Assembly (NCBI GenBank): GCA_963611355.1
Contig: CAVDRM010000025.1
Coordinates: forward strand, 1-35,659
Reading direction: 5' to 3'
Length of the DNA: 35,659 nucleotides
Origin: CAVDRM01 sp963611355
GTDB taxonomy: Bacteria > Bacillota > Clostridia > Christensenellales > Aristaeellaceae
In this document: in pieces, positions 7,090 to 14,607 of the stretch
How positions within the stretch are numbered: position 1 is the stretch's first letter
How the letters are laid out: every line of letters starts with the position of its first letter
The notes under the pieces: model-generated
What the model saw: the letters and a program-made list of their open reading frames with translations, nothing else
Databases searched by the model: none
Told to the model about the DNA's origin: nothing
Made by a program: the position numbers and the translations under genes

Positions 7090-7287
7090 GCGCCGGGCAG
7101 GTCTCCTGACTTTGCGCATACCGCCCTCCCGCCTTCCCGAAAAGAATCCTTCTCAGTGGCTGAAAAAGAATCCTTCTCAGTGGCTGATGAGAGGGCTGAC
7201 CCCCTGAACACATCAGAGAGCAGCGCTTACAGTAGCGGTCCTGTGCGGGATTTGCACCCGCTTCCCTGTTGGGCATCCCTTCGGATG
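7090..7287 (-). promoter_or_regulatory. Cobalamin riboswitch
   Basis: Read on the minus strand, all core elements appear in order: GGGAAG (7261-7266), GCGGGTGCAAATCCCGCAC (7243-7261), CCGCTACTGTAAG (7226-7238), a CAGCCACTGAGAAGG arm (7164-7188, present twice), GGGAAGGCGGG, and the B12 box AGTCAGGAGACCTGCC (7096-7111). These are the conserved segments of the AdoCbl riboswitch class. It controls the downstream BtuF-BtuC-BtuD-like operon. Cobalamin binding should reduce expression, as is usual for this class. The internal 24-bp duplication is described separately. Confidence 0.95.
7141..7188. repeat. Exact 24-bp tandem duplication inside the cobalamin riboswitch
   Basis: Positions 7141-7164 and 7165-7188 are identical. 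On the transcript each copy reads TCAGCCACTGAGAAGG followed by ATTCTTTT, which is the segment leading to the conserved GGGAAGG strand. The second copy adds an extra arm to the aptamer. Confidence 0.95.
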
Positions 7288-7321
7288 CACCCGACGCATG
7301 GCATATGCACTTGTCAGGGAG

Positions 7322-7350
7322 AGTATATAGCATTTGCGCCCGCCCGTCAA
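7322..7350 (-). promoter_or_regulatory. Promoter of the riboswitch-btuFCD operon
   Basis: On the minus strand: TTGACG (7345-7350), a 17-bp spacer, TATACT (7322-7327). It starts 14 bp after the mgtE stop codon, so mgtE has no separate terminator and read-through into the riboswitch is possible. Confidence 0.8.
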
Positions 7351-7363
7351 GCGCTGCCCCGCC

Positions 7364-8713
7364 TTAGAGCAGGATAGCCGATGCGATGCCGAAATAGATG
7401 GTCAGGGAGGTCAAATCCACGATGGTCGTAATGAGGGGGCTGGCCATGACCGCAGGGTCAAAGCCGAGCTTTTTGGCGCACAGCGGCAGGATGCAGCCCA
7501 GCACCTTGGAGATGACCACCGTGCAGAACAGCGCGATGGACACCGTCAGCGCCACGGACGCCTGCGCGCCGTTGATGATGACGACGCGGGCGAAGGTGAA
7601 GGCGAACAGCACCCCGCCGACAATCAGCGACACGCGGAATTCCTTCCACAGCGCCTTCAGCAGATCCGTAAATTTGATTTCTCCCAGCGTGATGCCGCGG
7701 ATAATCAGCGTCGATGTCTGCGCGCCGCAGTTGCCGCCCGTGTCCATCAGCATGGGGATGCACGCCGTCAGCACCACGCTGGCCTGCGCCAGCAAGTCCT
7801 CGTAGTTGGTGATAATCATGCCGGTGAAGATGCCGAGGGTCGCCAGAATGAGCAGCCACGGGATGCGGTTGAGCGCCAGCTTCCACGGGGAGGTCTTCAA
7901 ATACTGGTCGTCCGACGGGGTCAGAGCGGCCATCTTTTCAAAGTCCTCGGTGTTCTCATCCTCGATGACGTCCATGATGTCGTCGACCGTGATGATGCCG
8001 ACCATCCTTTCCTCCGTGTCCACCACGGGGATGGTCATCAAATCGTACTCGCGCACGGTCTCGGCGACCTTTTCCTGGTCGTCCAGCGTGTGGACAAACA
8101 CCGGGTGGTCGTCCATGAGGTTCTCGACCAGCGCGTCGTCCTTTGCCAGAATCAGGGTGCGCAGCGCCAGCGTGCCGACCAGGTGCCGCGCCTCGTCCAG
8201 GATGTATAATGTGTAAATGGTTTCCTTATCCAGGCCCGTCCTGCGGATGATGTCCATCGCCTGCTTCACGGTCGTCCCCTTGTGCAGCTCCATGTACTCG
8301 ATGGTCATCAGAGAGCCCGCGGAGTTTTCCGGATAGCGCAGGAACTGGTTAATCAGGTTGCGGGTGTTCTCGTCGGTGTTTTGCAGGATGCGCTTGACGA
8401 CGTTCGCCGGCAGCTCCTCCAGAAAGTCCACGGCGTCGTCCAGGAACATGTCCTCAATCAGCGAACGAATCTCGCTGTCGCCGATGGATTCTATCAGCGT
8501 CTGCTTCTGCTCGTTGGACATATAGGCGAACACGTCCGCCGAAAGGTCCTTGGGCAGGACGCGGAAGACAAGCAGCAGCTTTTCCCTGTCCAGCCCTTCC
8601 ATGAATTTTGCGATGTCCACCTCGTTGAGCATCATCAGCGCGCCGCGCAGCTCGCTGTGCCTGCCCGAGGCCAGAAGCCTTTCCAGCCTCTCCTTGGTCT
8701 TTTCCCAATCCAA
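7364..8713 (-). CDS. mgtE: Magnesium transporter MgtE
   Basis: MgtE is a dimeric Mg2+ channel gated by its cytoplasmic Mg2+-sensing domains. The layout is complete: N-terminal helical superfamily domain (about 1-120), two CBS domains (about 120-245; LVGTLALRTLI and MVGIITVDDIMDVI), a connecting helix, then about five membrane segments containing LMDTGGNCGAQTSTLIIRG, the conserved pore motif. The start is not an ATG that makes sense: the open frame reaches 8761, but AGGGGAAG precedes a TTG at 8711-8713, giving 449 residues, the family length. A GTG at 8722 is an alternative. A promoter at 9047-9076 gives a leader of about 330 nt. Confidence 0.93.
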   Translation of the reverse strand: MDWEKTKERLERLLASGRHSELRGALMMLNEVDIAKFMEGLDREKLLLVFRVLPKDLSADVFAYMSNEQKQTLIESIGDSEIRSLIEDMFLDDAVDFLEELPANVVKRILQNTDENTRNLINQFLRYPENSAGSLMTIEYMELHKGTTVKQAMDIIRRTGLDKETIYTLYILDEARHLVGTLALRTLILAKDDALVENLMDDHPVFVHTLDDQEKVAETVREYDLMTIPVVDTEERMVGIITVDDIMDVIEDENTEDFEKMAALTPSDDQYLKTSPWKLALNRIPWLLILATLGIFTGMIITNYEDLLAQASVVLTACIPMLMDTGGNCGAQTSTLIIRGITLGEIKFTDLLKALWKEFRVSLIVGGVLFAFTFARVVIINGAQASVALTVSIALFCTVVISKVLGCILPLCAKKLGFDPAVMASPLITTIVDLTSLTIYFGIASAILL

Positions 8714-9046
8714 TGAAATCACTTCCCCTGCTTGTATTTTTTCACACGCAAAAATCAGCACATACAGATGTACCTATGACCGTACACTGAAGTGCCGACG
8801 ACAAGTGATACCGGCTGCGCCGCCAGGCGCTCCGAAGGACAAGGCAAAAAAGCCGTCCTTTCCGGAACGAAGGGAGGGAGCGGTATTGCGATGTGAGGAG
8901 AAAGTGAAAGCGTGATTGCCCGCTTTACGGCAGCGCCGACAGACGGCGCGTCCATGATCGCGGAACGCCTTCGCCCGCCTGACATCTCTCGCCGTCGTCC
9001 ATCGAATGCCACCTTCCTTTCCGTTATGGATTTTAAGACCTTGGTT
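8714..9046 (-). promoter_or_regulatory. Long 5' leader of mgtE
   Basis: About 330 nt separate the predicted transcription start near 9040 from the TTG start. The leader contains a strong stem, AAGGAC-GGC pairing with GCC-TT-GTCCTT (about 8836-8863), with a T6 loop. Mg2+ transporter leaders often hold an M-box riboswitch, but I could not find its conserved segments. No convincing gene is seen here. Confidence 0.4.
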
Positions 9047-9076
9047 AGTATACCGCCGAAAAGCGCTTTATGTCAA
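9047..9076 (-). promoter_or_regulatory. mgtE promoter
   Basis: On the minus strand: consensus TTGACA (9071-9076), an 18-bp spacer, TATACT (9047-9052). Confidence 0.75.
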
Positions 9077-9180
9077 CCGTTTGGGCAGAAAAATTCGGAA
9101 AAAACCGGGAAAAAGCGCGGCGGACGCTTTCGTCCGATGCCGCAGCCGGGGCGTTCAAAACGAAAAGAGTCCCTTTGCTC

Positions 9181-9209
9181 TTCACTCTTTGCGCCGATTA
9201 TGGTATACT
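9181..9209 (+). promoter_or_regulatory. tmcAL promoter
   Basis: TTCACT (9181-9186), a 17-bp spacer and TATACT (9204-9209) with an extended TGG. It lies about 37 bp before the start codon and is divergent from the mgtE promoter. Confidence 0.65.
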
Positions 9210-9245
9210 ACCGATGCGGACATCCTGCGGCAGGGAGGCGGACAC

Positions 9246-10397
9246 ATGAAGGCATGCGGCATCATCGCGGAATACGACCCCTTTCATCGGGGGCATCTGC
9301 ACCAGCTGGACGCCGCCCGGCGTTTGTCGGGGGCGGATTATGCCGTCTGCGTCCTCAGCACGGCCTTCTTGCAGCGCGGCGTGCCCGCCCTGTTTGCCAC
9401 GCAGGACAGGGCGCGGATGGCGCTTGAAAACGGCGCGGACGCGGTGTTTGCCCTGCCCGTCTCCTTTTCGCCGATGGAGGCGGAGCGCTTCGCCCTGGGC
9501 GGGGTGTCGCTTCTCCATGCGCTGCACACGGTCACGCACCTGTCCTTCGGCTGCGAGACGGACGATGCATCGCTGCTGAACGCTGCGGCGGACTGCCTGC
9601 AAACCGAGCCGCCGGAATATAAAGCGCTGCTCAAAGCGGGGCTTTCGGAGGGGCTTTCCCATGCCGATGCGCAGGGTCGGGCGCTGGCAGCCTGTACGGG
9701 GCTTTCGGAGGGGCTGATCAAGTCCCCCAACAATGTGCTGGCCGTCTGCTATCTGCGGGCGCTGAGGGCGCTCGGCAGCGGCATAACGCCCGTTCCCGTC
9801 AGGCGTTTGGGCGACTACCACGGCAGGACGCACGCGGGCTTTCCCTCCGCCTCCGTCCTGCGGGAGCGCTTCTTAAAGGGCGGGGCCGATGCCGTTCGGG
9901 GAGATGTCCCCGAAAAAACCATGGATATTCTGAAAAGCGCCGTTTTTTGCCCGCCGGATGCGCTGGATGAGGCGATGCTGTACCGGTTGAGCGAAATGGA
10001 CGCGGAGGCTTTATGCACCCTGCCGTCCGTCTCGGAGGGGCTGGAAAACCGCTTTTTGCGCTGCCTGAACGATGCCGTGAGCCGCGAGGCATTGCTGGCC
10101 GCCGTCAAGACCAGGCGCTACCCCTATGCGCGGCTGTCCCGTGTCCTTGCCCATGCGCTGCTGCATTTGGAAAAGGCACAGCTGCCGCCATGCGCCCCCT
10201 ATGCCCGCATCTTGGGCTTTCGCAAAACGGCGCTGCCCTTTCTGCACGAGTGCGCAAAAAAAAGCGGCATTCCCCTCATTGCCAAGCCGGCGGATTCCCG
10301 TGAAGCGCTTCGGGCGGACGCCTATGCGGAGCGCGTTTGGGCGCTGGGCGCACAGACGCCCTGCCGCTTCTATCGGGAAAGTCCCGTTATTATATAA
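9246..10397 (+). CDS. tmcAL: tRNA(Met) cytidine acetate ligase (TmcAL/YlbM)
   Basis: TmcAL activates acetate with ATP and acetylates the wobble cytidine of elongator tRNA-Met (ac4C34), as shown for the B. subtilis homologue. The N-terminus MKACGIIAEYDPFHRGHLHQL carries the nucleotidyltransferase HxGH motif at residues 14-17. Further family patterns are FLQRGVPALF, GADAVFALP and LSFGCETDD, and SPNNVLAVCYLRAL about 160 residues in. The open frame extends upstream to 9006, but AGGGAGG at 9233-9239 and the promoter at 9181-9209 place the start at the ATG at 9246 (383 residues, normal size). The fumarase pair follows 17 bp later and may be co-transcribed. Confidence 0.93.
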   Translation: MKACGIIAEYDPFHRGHLHQLDAARRLSGADYAVCVLSTAFLQRGVPALFATQDRARMALENGADAVFALPVSFSPMEAERFALGGVSLLHALHTVTHLSFGCETDDASLLNAAADCLQTEPPEYKALLKAGLSEGLSHADAQGRALAACTGLSEGLIKSPNNVLAVCYLRALRALGSGITPVPVRRLGDYHGRTHAGFPSASVLRERFLKGGADAVRGDVPEKTMDILKSAVFCPPDALDEAMLYRLSEMDAEALCTLPSVSEGLENRFLRCLNDAVSREALLAAVKTRRYPYARLSRVLAHALLHLEKAQLPPCAPYARILGFRKTALPFLHECAKKSGIPLIAKPADSREALRADAYAERVWALGAQTPCRFYRESPVII

Positions 10398-10414
10398 GGA
10401 GTTTACCTGTATTC

Positions 10415-11260
10415 ATGCGAGAGATTCACGTTTCCCGGCTGACAGAGGCCGTCAGGCGCCTTTTTTTAGAGGCGAATTACGTCATCGGCACGGACATCGA
10501 AAGCGCCGTCCGGACGGCGAAGGAGAAAGAGACCTCCCCCGTGGCCGCCTCCGTGCTGGAGCAGATATTGGAAAACTACGCCATCGCCAGGAAAGAGCGC
10601 ATCGCCATCTGTCAGGACACGGGCATGGCGGTTCTGTTCATCGAAATCGGGCAGGAGGTGCATTTCGTCGGGGGAAGCTTTGAGGAGGCCGTCAACGAGG
10701 GTGTGCGCCGGGCGTACAAAGAAGGCTATCTGCGCAGCTCCGTGGTCGCAGACCCCCTCTACGAGCGCCAAAACACGGGCGACAACACCCCCGCCGTCCT
10801 GCACGTCTCCATCGTTTCCGGCAGCCGTGTGCGCCTCCTGGCGACCGCCAAGGGCTTTGGGAGCGAGAACATGAGCGCCGTCAAAATGCTCGTGCCCGCC
10901 GACGGCGAGGAGGGTGTCCTCCGCTTTATCACGGACACCGTTCGGCAGGCCGGCCCGAACCCCTGCCCGCCCGTGGTGGTCGGCGTCGGCATCGGCGGGA
11001 CAATGGAGCAGGCGGCGGAAATGGCGAAAAAAGCCACGGCGCGGCCGATTGACCGAAGCAATCCGGACAGCCGCTATGCCGCCCTGGAAGCAAAGGCTTT
11101 GGAGCGCATCAACGCGCTGGGCATCGGCGCGGCGGGCATCGGCGGACAGACGAGCGCGCTGAAGGTCAGCATCGACTTTGCGCCGACCCACATCGCGGGT
11201 ATGCCCGTCGCCGTCAACATCTGCTGCCATGCGGCGCGCCACGCCGAAACGACGCTGTGA
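10415..11260 (+). CDS. Class I fumarate hydratase alpha subunit (N-terminal type)
   Basis: Two-subunit class I fumarases use an oxygen-labile [4Fe-4S] cluster to interconvert fumarate and malate; L-tartrate dehydratases are close paralogues. This 281-residue subunit has the cluster cysteines in typical settings: Cys66 (AICQDTGM), Cys184 (NPCPPVVVGVGIGG) and Cys270/271 (VNICCHAARHAE). The start is the ATG of MREIHVSRL, preceded by AAGGAG about 13 nt away. The beta-subunit gene follows after 17 bp. Fumarase is favoured over tartrate dehydratase because no tartrate gene is nearby, but sequence reading cannot settle this. Confidence 0.9.
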   Translation: MREIHVSRLTEAVRRLFLEANYVIGTDIESAVRTAKEKETSPVAASVLEQILENYAIARKERIAICQDTGMAVLFIEIGQEVHFVGGSFEEAVNEGVRRAYKEGYLRSSVVADPLYERQNTGDNTPAVLHVSIVSGSRVRLLATAKGFGSENMSAVKMLVPADGEEGVLRFITDTVRQAGPNPCPPVVVGVGIGGTMEQAAEMAKKATARPIDRSNPDSRYAALEAKALERINALGIGAAGIGGQTSALKVSIDFAPTHIAGMPVAVNICCHAARHAETTL

Positions 11261-11277
11261 AGGAGGGGACGCATCGT

Positions 11278-11808
11278 ATGCGCAAAATCTCCGTTCGGCT
11301 TCCCTTGGACGAGGAAACGGCGCGCTCCCTGCGGGCGGGCGACGTCGTCCTTTTGTCAGGCTCTCTGTATACGGGGCGGGACGCTGCGCACAAGCGGCTG
11401 ATCGCTCTCCTTGACGAAGGCAGGCCCCTGCCCTTTGACATCCGCAGCCAGACCATCTATTATGTCGGCCCCGCCCCCGCCTCCCCCGGCCATGCCGTCG
11501 GCGCGGCGGGACCCACGAGCAGCTACCGCATGGACGCCTATACGCCGCGCCTGCTGGACTTGGGACTGCGCGGGATGATAGGCAAGGGGCTGCGCTCCGA
11601 GGCGGTCATCGCGTCCATGAAGAAAAACGGCGCGGTCTATTTCGGTGCCGTCGGCGGCGCGGCGGCGCTGATTGCCAGAAGCATCGTGCGCAGCGAGGTC
11701 GTCGCCTATGAGGACTTGGGCACGGAGGCCATTCACCGCTTTGAGGTAAAGGACTTTCCGGCGCTCGTTCTGATAGACAGCCTCGGCGTCAGCCTGTACG
11801 CGCATTAA
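11278..11808 (+). CDS. Class I fumarate hydratase beta subunit (C-terminal type)
   Basis: This is the partner of the alpha subunit; it contributes substrate-binding residues. The 176-residue protein has the family sequence 'GDVVLLSGSLYTGRDAAHKRL', 'YYVGPAPA', GPTSSYRMDAYTPRLLDLGLRGMIGKG and 'YFGAVGGAAAL'. The frame opens at 11257, overlapping the alpha stop, but AAGGAGG at 11260-11266 favours the ATG at 11278 (MRKISVRLP). Length and motifs are normal. Confidence 0.9.
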   Translation: MRKISVRLPLDEETARSLRAGDVVLLSGSLYTGRDAAHKRLIALLDEGRPLPFDIRSQTIYYVGPAPASPGHAVGAAGPTSSYRMDAYTPRLLDLGLRGMIGKGLRSEAVIASMKKNGAVYFGAVGGAAALIARSIVRSEVVAYEDLGTEAIHRFEVKDFPALVLIDSLGVSLYAH

Positions 11809-11844
11809 ATTGACGCGATCCTTTTTCGCCCTCCGGCCGCATTC

Positions 11845-11873
11845 TGTACAAAGCCTCCGCCCTGTGCTATAAT
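11845..11873 (+). promoter_or_regulatory. dacF promoter
   Basis: TGTACA (11845-11850), a 17-bp spacer and TATAAT (11868-11873) with an extended TGC. Confidence 0.7.
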
Positions 11874-11946
11874 GGGATGCGGCAGACGCTCTCTGCCTTA
11901 AACCCGCTTTGAAAGGTTGGAGTTCTATCCCTCCAAAAAAGGATGA

Positions 11947-13398
11947 ATGGATAACCGTTTTATGCATTTGTCGGTCTCTTTTCGGACGGTCGTCTGTATT
12001 TGGACGGCTGTTCTTTGCCTTCTGTTTTTTCTTGCGCCCGCCCATGCCACACAGAGCAGCTATGACGCCTCCATGCCGCAGTATTTGTCCGCGGACGACC
12101 TGACCTGCTCGGCGGCCATCGTCATCGAGGCGGACAGCGGCGACGTCGTCTTTGAAAAGAACGCGGACGCCGTCATGTACCCCGCGTCCACCACGAAAAT
12201 CCTGACGGTCTACCTGGGGACGCTCATGGATAATCTGGATACGCCCTACACCGTCTCCGCCACCGCGCTGGACGTTCCGGCCGATTCGACGACCATTCCC
12301 CTGGCCATCGGCGAAGAGGTGACGCTGCGCGATCTTTTATACGCCACCATCGTCAAGTCCGGCAACGAAGGCGCGAACGCCATTGCCGAAATCGTGAGCG
12401 GGAGCATTCCTTCGTTTGTGGAGCTGATGAACAGCTACGCCCAGCTCCTCGGCTGCACGAACACGCACTTTAACAATGCGCACGGCTATCATGACGAAAA
12501 CCACTACACCACGGCGCGGGACATGGCCATCATCGCCCGCGCAGCCATGCAGAACGACCTGTTCCGCGACATCGTCTCCACCACCTCCTACACCATGCCC
12601 GCCGATAACATCTACAAGGAGCGCAAGCTGACGATAGACAATCCCTTCCTGCGCCAGAGCCAGAATCCCGACCTGTACTATCCCTACGGCATCGGCATTA
12701 AAACGGGCACGCACAACGCCGCCGGACGCTGCTTTGTCGGCGCGGCGGAGAAGGACGGCGTGACGCTGATTTCCGTCGTCTTCCACGCGACCTCCGATTC
12801 TGCCCGCTATACGGACACCGTTAAGCTCCTGGAATACGGCTTTTCGCAGTACACGCGCATCAACATCGCCACCCTGTACGCCATGAATCCCCGCGTGGTG
12901 GACATTGCCTATTACGCGGAAAACGATAGGAATTTGGGCAAGCTGACGCTGTCCCTGAAGGAAATCAGCAGCGAGGGCTCGGACACCTTCACCGCCTCGG
13001 CAGAGACCATCGACTATCTGTCAAGGCACCTGTCCGACATCACGGTGACGGAGTATACCCGCTCCTTTACCGCACCCGTCGAGCAGGGCGAGGTCATGGG
13101 GACGCTCACCTATTACAACGCTAACCGCGAGGCCACCGTCTATGAATTGGTCGCCTCCCGCAGCATCGAGCGCCGCGATAAAATCGCCCCCACCCTGGAG
13201 GACATCGCCGCCTATACCGACGCGGACCCCAATCCCTTCCCCCGCTTCACCTTTGAATTTGCCCTGCTGTACATCGTCTGCCCCCTGCTCGTGCTCTGGC
13301 TCCTCATTCACCTGCTCCGCAGGCTCCTGAATAAGGAGCGCAAAAAGAAAAAGCCGCGTATCCGCACGGTCGAACCCACGGAGCGGTATTACAGATAG
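11947..13398 (+). CDS. D-alanyl-D-alanine carboxypeptidase, S11 family (DacF/PBP5-like)
   Basis: This enzyme trims the terminal D-Ala of peptidoglycan stem peptides outside the membrane. The 483-residue protein has an N-terminal signal/membrane segment (about 12-34), the three penicillin-binding motifs Ser81-T-T-Lys84, Ser138-G-Asn140 and Lys252-T-Gly254, and a beta-rich PBP5 C-terminal domain (about 290-390). Unlike PBP5, which ends in an amphipathic helix, it ends in a true transmembrane segment (about 432-455) followed by a basic tail. AAAGGA lies just before the ATG at 11947. It appears monocistronic. Confidence 0.93.
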   Translation: MDNRFMHLSVSFRTVVCIWTAVLCLLFFLAPAHATQSSYDASMPQYLSADDLTCSAAIVIEADSGDVVFEKNADAVMYPASTTKILTVYLGTLMDNLDTPYTVSATALDVPADSTTIPLAIGEEVTLRDLLYATIVKSGNEGANAIAEIVSGSIPSFVELMNSYAQLLGCTNTHFNNAHGYHDENHYTTARDMAIIARAAMQNDLFRDIVSTTSYTMPADNIYKERKLTIDNPFLRQSQNPDLYYPYGIGIKTGTHNAAGRCFVGAAEKDGVTLISVVFHATSDSARYTDTVKLLEYGFSQYTRINIATLYAMNPRVVDIAYYAENDRNLGKLTLSLKEISSEGSDTFTASAETIDYLSRHLSDITVTEYTRSFTAPVEQGEVMGTLTYYNANREATVYELVASRSIERRDKIAPTLEDIAAYTDADPNPFPRFTFEFALLYIVCPLLVLWLLIHLLRRLLNKERKKKKPRIRTVEPTERYYR

Positions 13399-13639
13399 CG
13401 CGGAGTTCCGGGTTAAAAGAAGCTTTTTGCTTCCCATGCCGGTCCGTTTGCCAAAGGCGGCGCCTGCCGGCCATGATGGTTCCTGGATGATGCGCCGCAC
13501 ATATGAGTTTTTCCGATACCATCATCATGAAGACCGAATTTGTCTTTTTGAGCCGATATCCTTTCATCGACAAAACAAACAAAATAGAAAATAAAAATTT
13601 ACAGACCGTCAAAAAGTCCGCAGACATTCTTTAGGATGC

Positions 13640-13668
13640 ATGAAGGGGCCGCAGCCCCTTCATTTTAT
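13640..13668 (+). terminator. Hairpin terminator downstream of dacF
   Basis: ATGAAGGGGC pairs perfectly with GCCCCTTCAT around CGCA, followed by TTTTAT. It is 240 nt after the dacF stop; the stretch between (13399-13639) shows no gene. Confidence 0.65.
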
Positions 13669-13746
13669 ATCGTACCGACCGGCTTTGCCTCTCGTGCGGG
13701 GCGATTGTTCGAAGCATCAGCGAGAAAAAGCATTTCCGCAGCCTTG

Positions 13747-13778
13747 CCATGCAGGATGCAGCCTTTCATCCTGCATGG
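13747..13778. repeat. 12-bp perfect inverted repeat
   Basis: CCATGCAGGATG (13747-13758) and CATCCTGCATGG (13767-13778) with an 8-nt loop. No T tract follows, so it is not a clear terminator. It is 60 bp upstream of the regulator promoter. Confidence 0.85.
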
Positions 13779-13787
13779 AGCGTGTCA

Positions 13788-13814
13788 AAAACGCAGTTTT
13801 TGAAAACGCAGTTT
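13788..13814. repeat. Direct repeat AAAACGCAGTTT upstream of the GntR promoter
   Basis: Two copies of AAAACGCAGTTT at 13788-13799 and 13803-13814, offset by 15 bp. The word is partly palindromic. It lies 24 bp upstream of the -35 hexamer and could be an activator site. Confidence 0.5.
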
Positions 13815-13837
13815 ATTCATTTTTCACAAAAAACATC

Positions 13838-13866
13838 TTGACAATATTTGGGGTTGATGTTAGTAT
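13838..13866 (+). promoter_or_regulatory. Promoter of the GntR-UROD-ABC-CyuA operon
   Basis: TTGACA (13838-13843), a 17-bp spacer and TAGTAT (13861-13866). The -35 is consensus. Confidence 0.8.
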
Positions 13867-13884
13867 GATTACAAGATAATACTA
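13861..13884. promoter_or_regulatory. Candidate GntR operator
   Basis: TAGTAT and ATACTA form an inverted repeat with a 12-bp centre covering the -10 and start region. Its position fits autorepression by the first gene. The wide gap makes the assignment tentative. Confidence 0.35.
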
Positions 13885-13933
13885 CACAGCATCCAACTTC
13901 GCATGCAAATGCGAAGCAGGAAAGGATGATACC

Positions 13934-14560
13934 GTGGTTCAGACAAGTAAACCGCTGACTTCGATGGTCTACGAAAAGCTTTACGCATCGGTCATCAACG
14001 GCGAGATTACCAGCAACGATATTCTGACAGAAGGAGCCCTTGTCAGTCAATTCGGCGTCAGCAAGTCCCCCGTGAGAGAGGCGCTCATTCTGCTTTGTGA
14101 GGAGGGTATGTTAAAGTCCATTCCGCGTCTTGGCTATAAGGTTATGCAGATTTTGCCCGGTCAAATAGAAGAGCTGACTGAAGCACGCTGCGCCCTTGAA
14201 CCTTTTTTGCTGAAAAAAGCATGGAATCAGATCGGAAATGCCGAGGTCACAAGGCTTGAAAAACATCTGGCAGTTTCTAAACAGGACGAGCTTGTCAACA
14301 CAACCATCCTCGCCAACTGGGAACGCAACAGCGCGTTCCATCTGATGATTGCTGGCTTTGCCAAAAATGACTATCTGCTGTCTATGCTGGACAGAACGCT
14401 GCGCACCTGTGCGCGAGCTGCGGCACAATACTTTCATCAAACCCGCAATATTCCGCATGGCGACCATGACCTTCATGATGATTTGATGAATGCGCTGCGG
14501 GAACACAATTTGAAACGCTCGCTCAGCGTTCTGGACGCAGATATACATCAAATCGTCTGA
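13934..14560 (+). CDS. GntR-family regulator, FadR/FCD subfamily
   Basis: This is a transcription factor with an N-terminal winged helix (about residues 8-72; LTEGALVSQFGVSKSPVREALILLCEEGML, the GntR helix-turn-helix) and a C-terminal all-helical FCD ligand-binding domain (about 80-205; ELTEARCALEPFLLKKA, then 'NSAFHLMIAG' and 'HDDLMNAL'). FCD domains usually sense small carboxylates through a His/Asp metal site. The start is GTG at 13934 with AGGAAAGG upstream. It is first in the operon, directly behind a promoter with a candidate operator, so it probably controls the genes that follow. The effector is unknown, perhaps the imported substrate or a breakdown product. Confidence 0.88.
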   Translation: MVQTSKPLTSMVYEKLYASVINGEITSNDILTEGALVSQFGVSKSPVREALILLCEEGMLKSIPRLGYKVMQILPGQIEELTEARCALEPFLLKKAWNQIGNAEVTRLEKHLAVSKQDELVNTTILANWERNSAFHLMIAGFAKNDYLLSMLDRTLRTCARAAAQYFHQTRNIPHGDHDLHDDLMNALREHNLKRSLSVLDADIHQIV

Positions 14561-14607
14561 GAAATACTATCTATTTGTCAAGCAGCTGAAAAGGAAGGTG
14601 TTACTTC

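Noticed and set aside
8714..9046. M-box (ykoK) Mg2+ riboswitch
   Set aside because: Expected from context, but the conserved segments could not be found by reading; left as an unknown leader.
10415..11808. L-tartrate dehydratase instead of fumarase
   Set aside because: Cannot be excluded from motifs, but no tartrate transporter or regulator is adjacent, so fumarase is preferred.
13747..13778. Terminator at the 12-bp inverted repeat
   Set aside because: No T tract follows on either strand.
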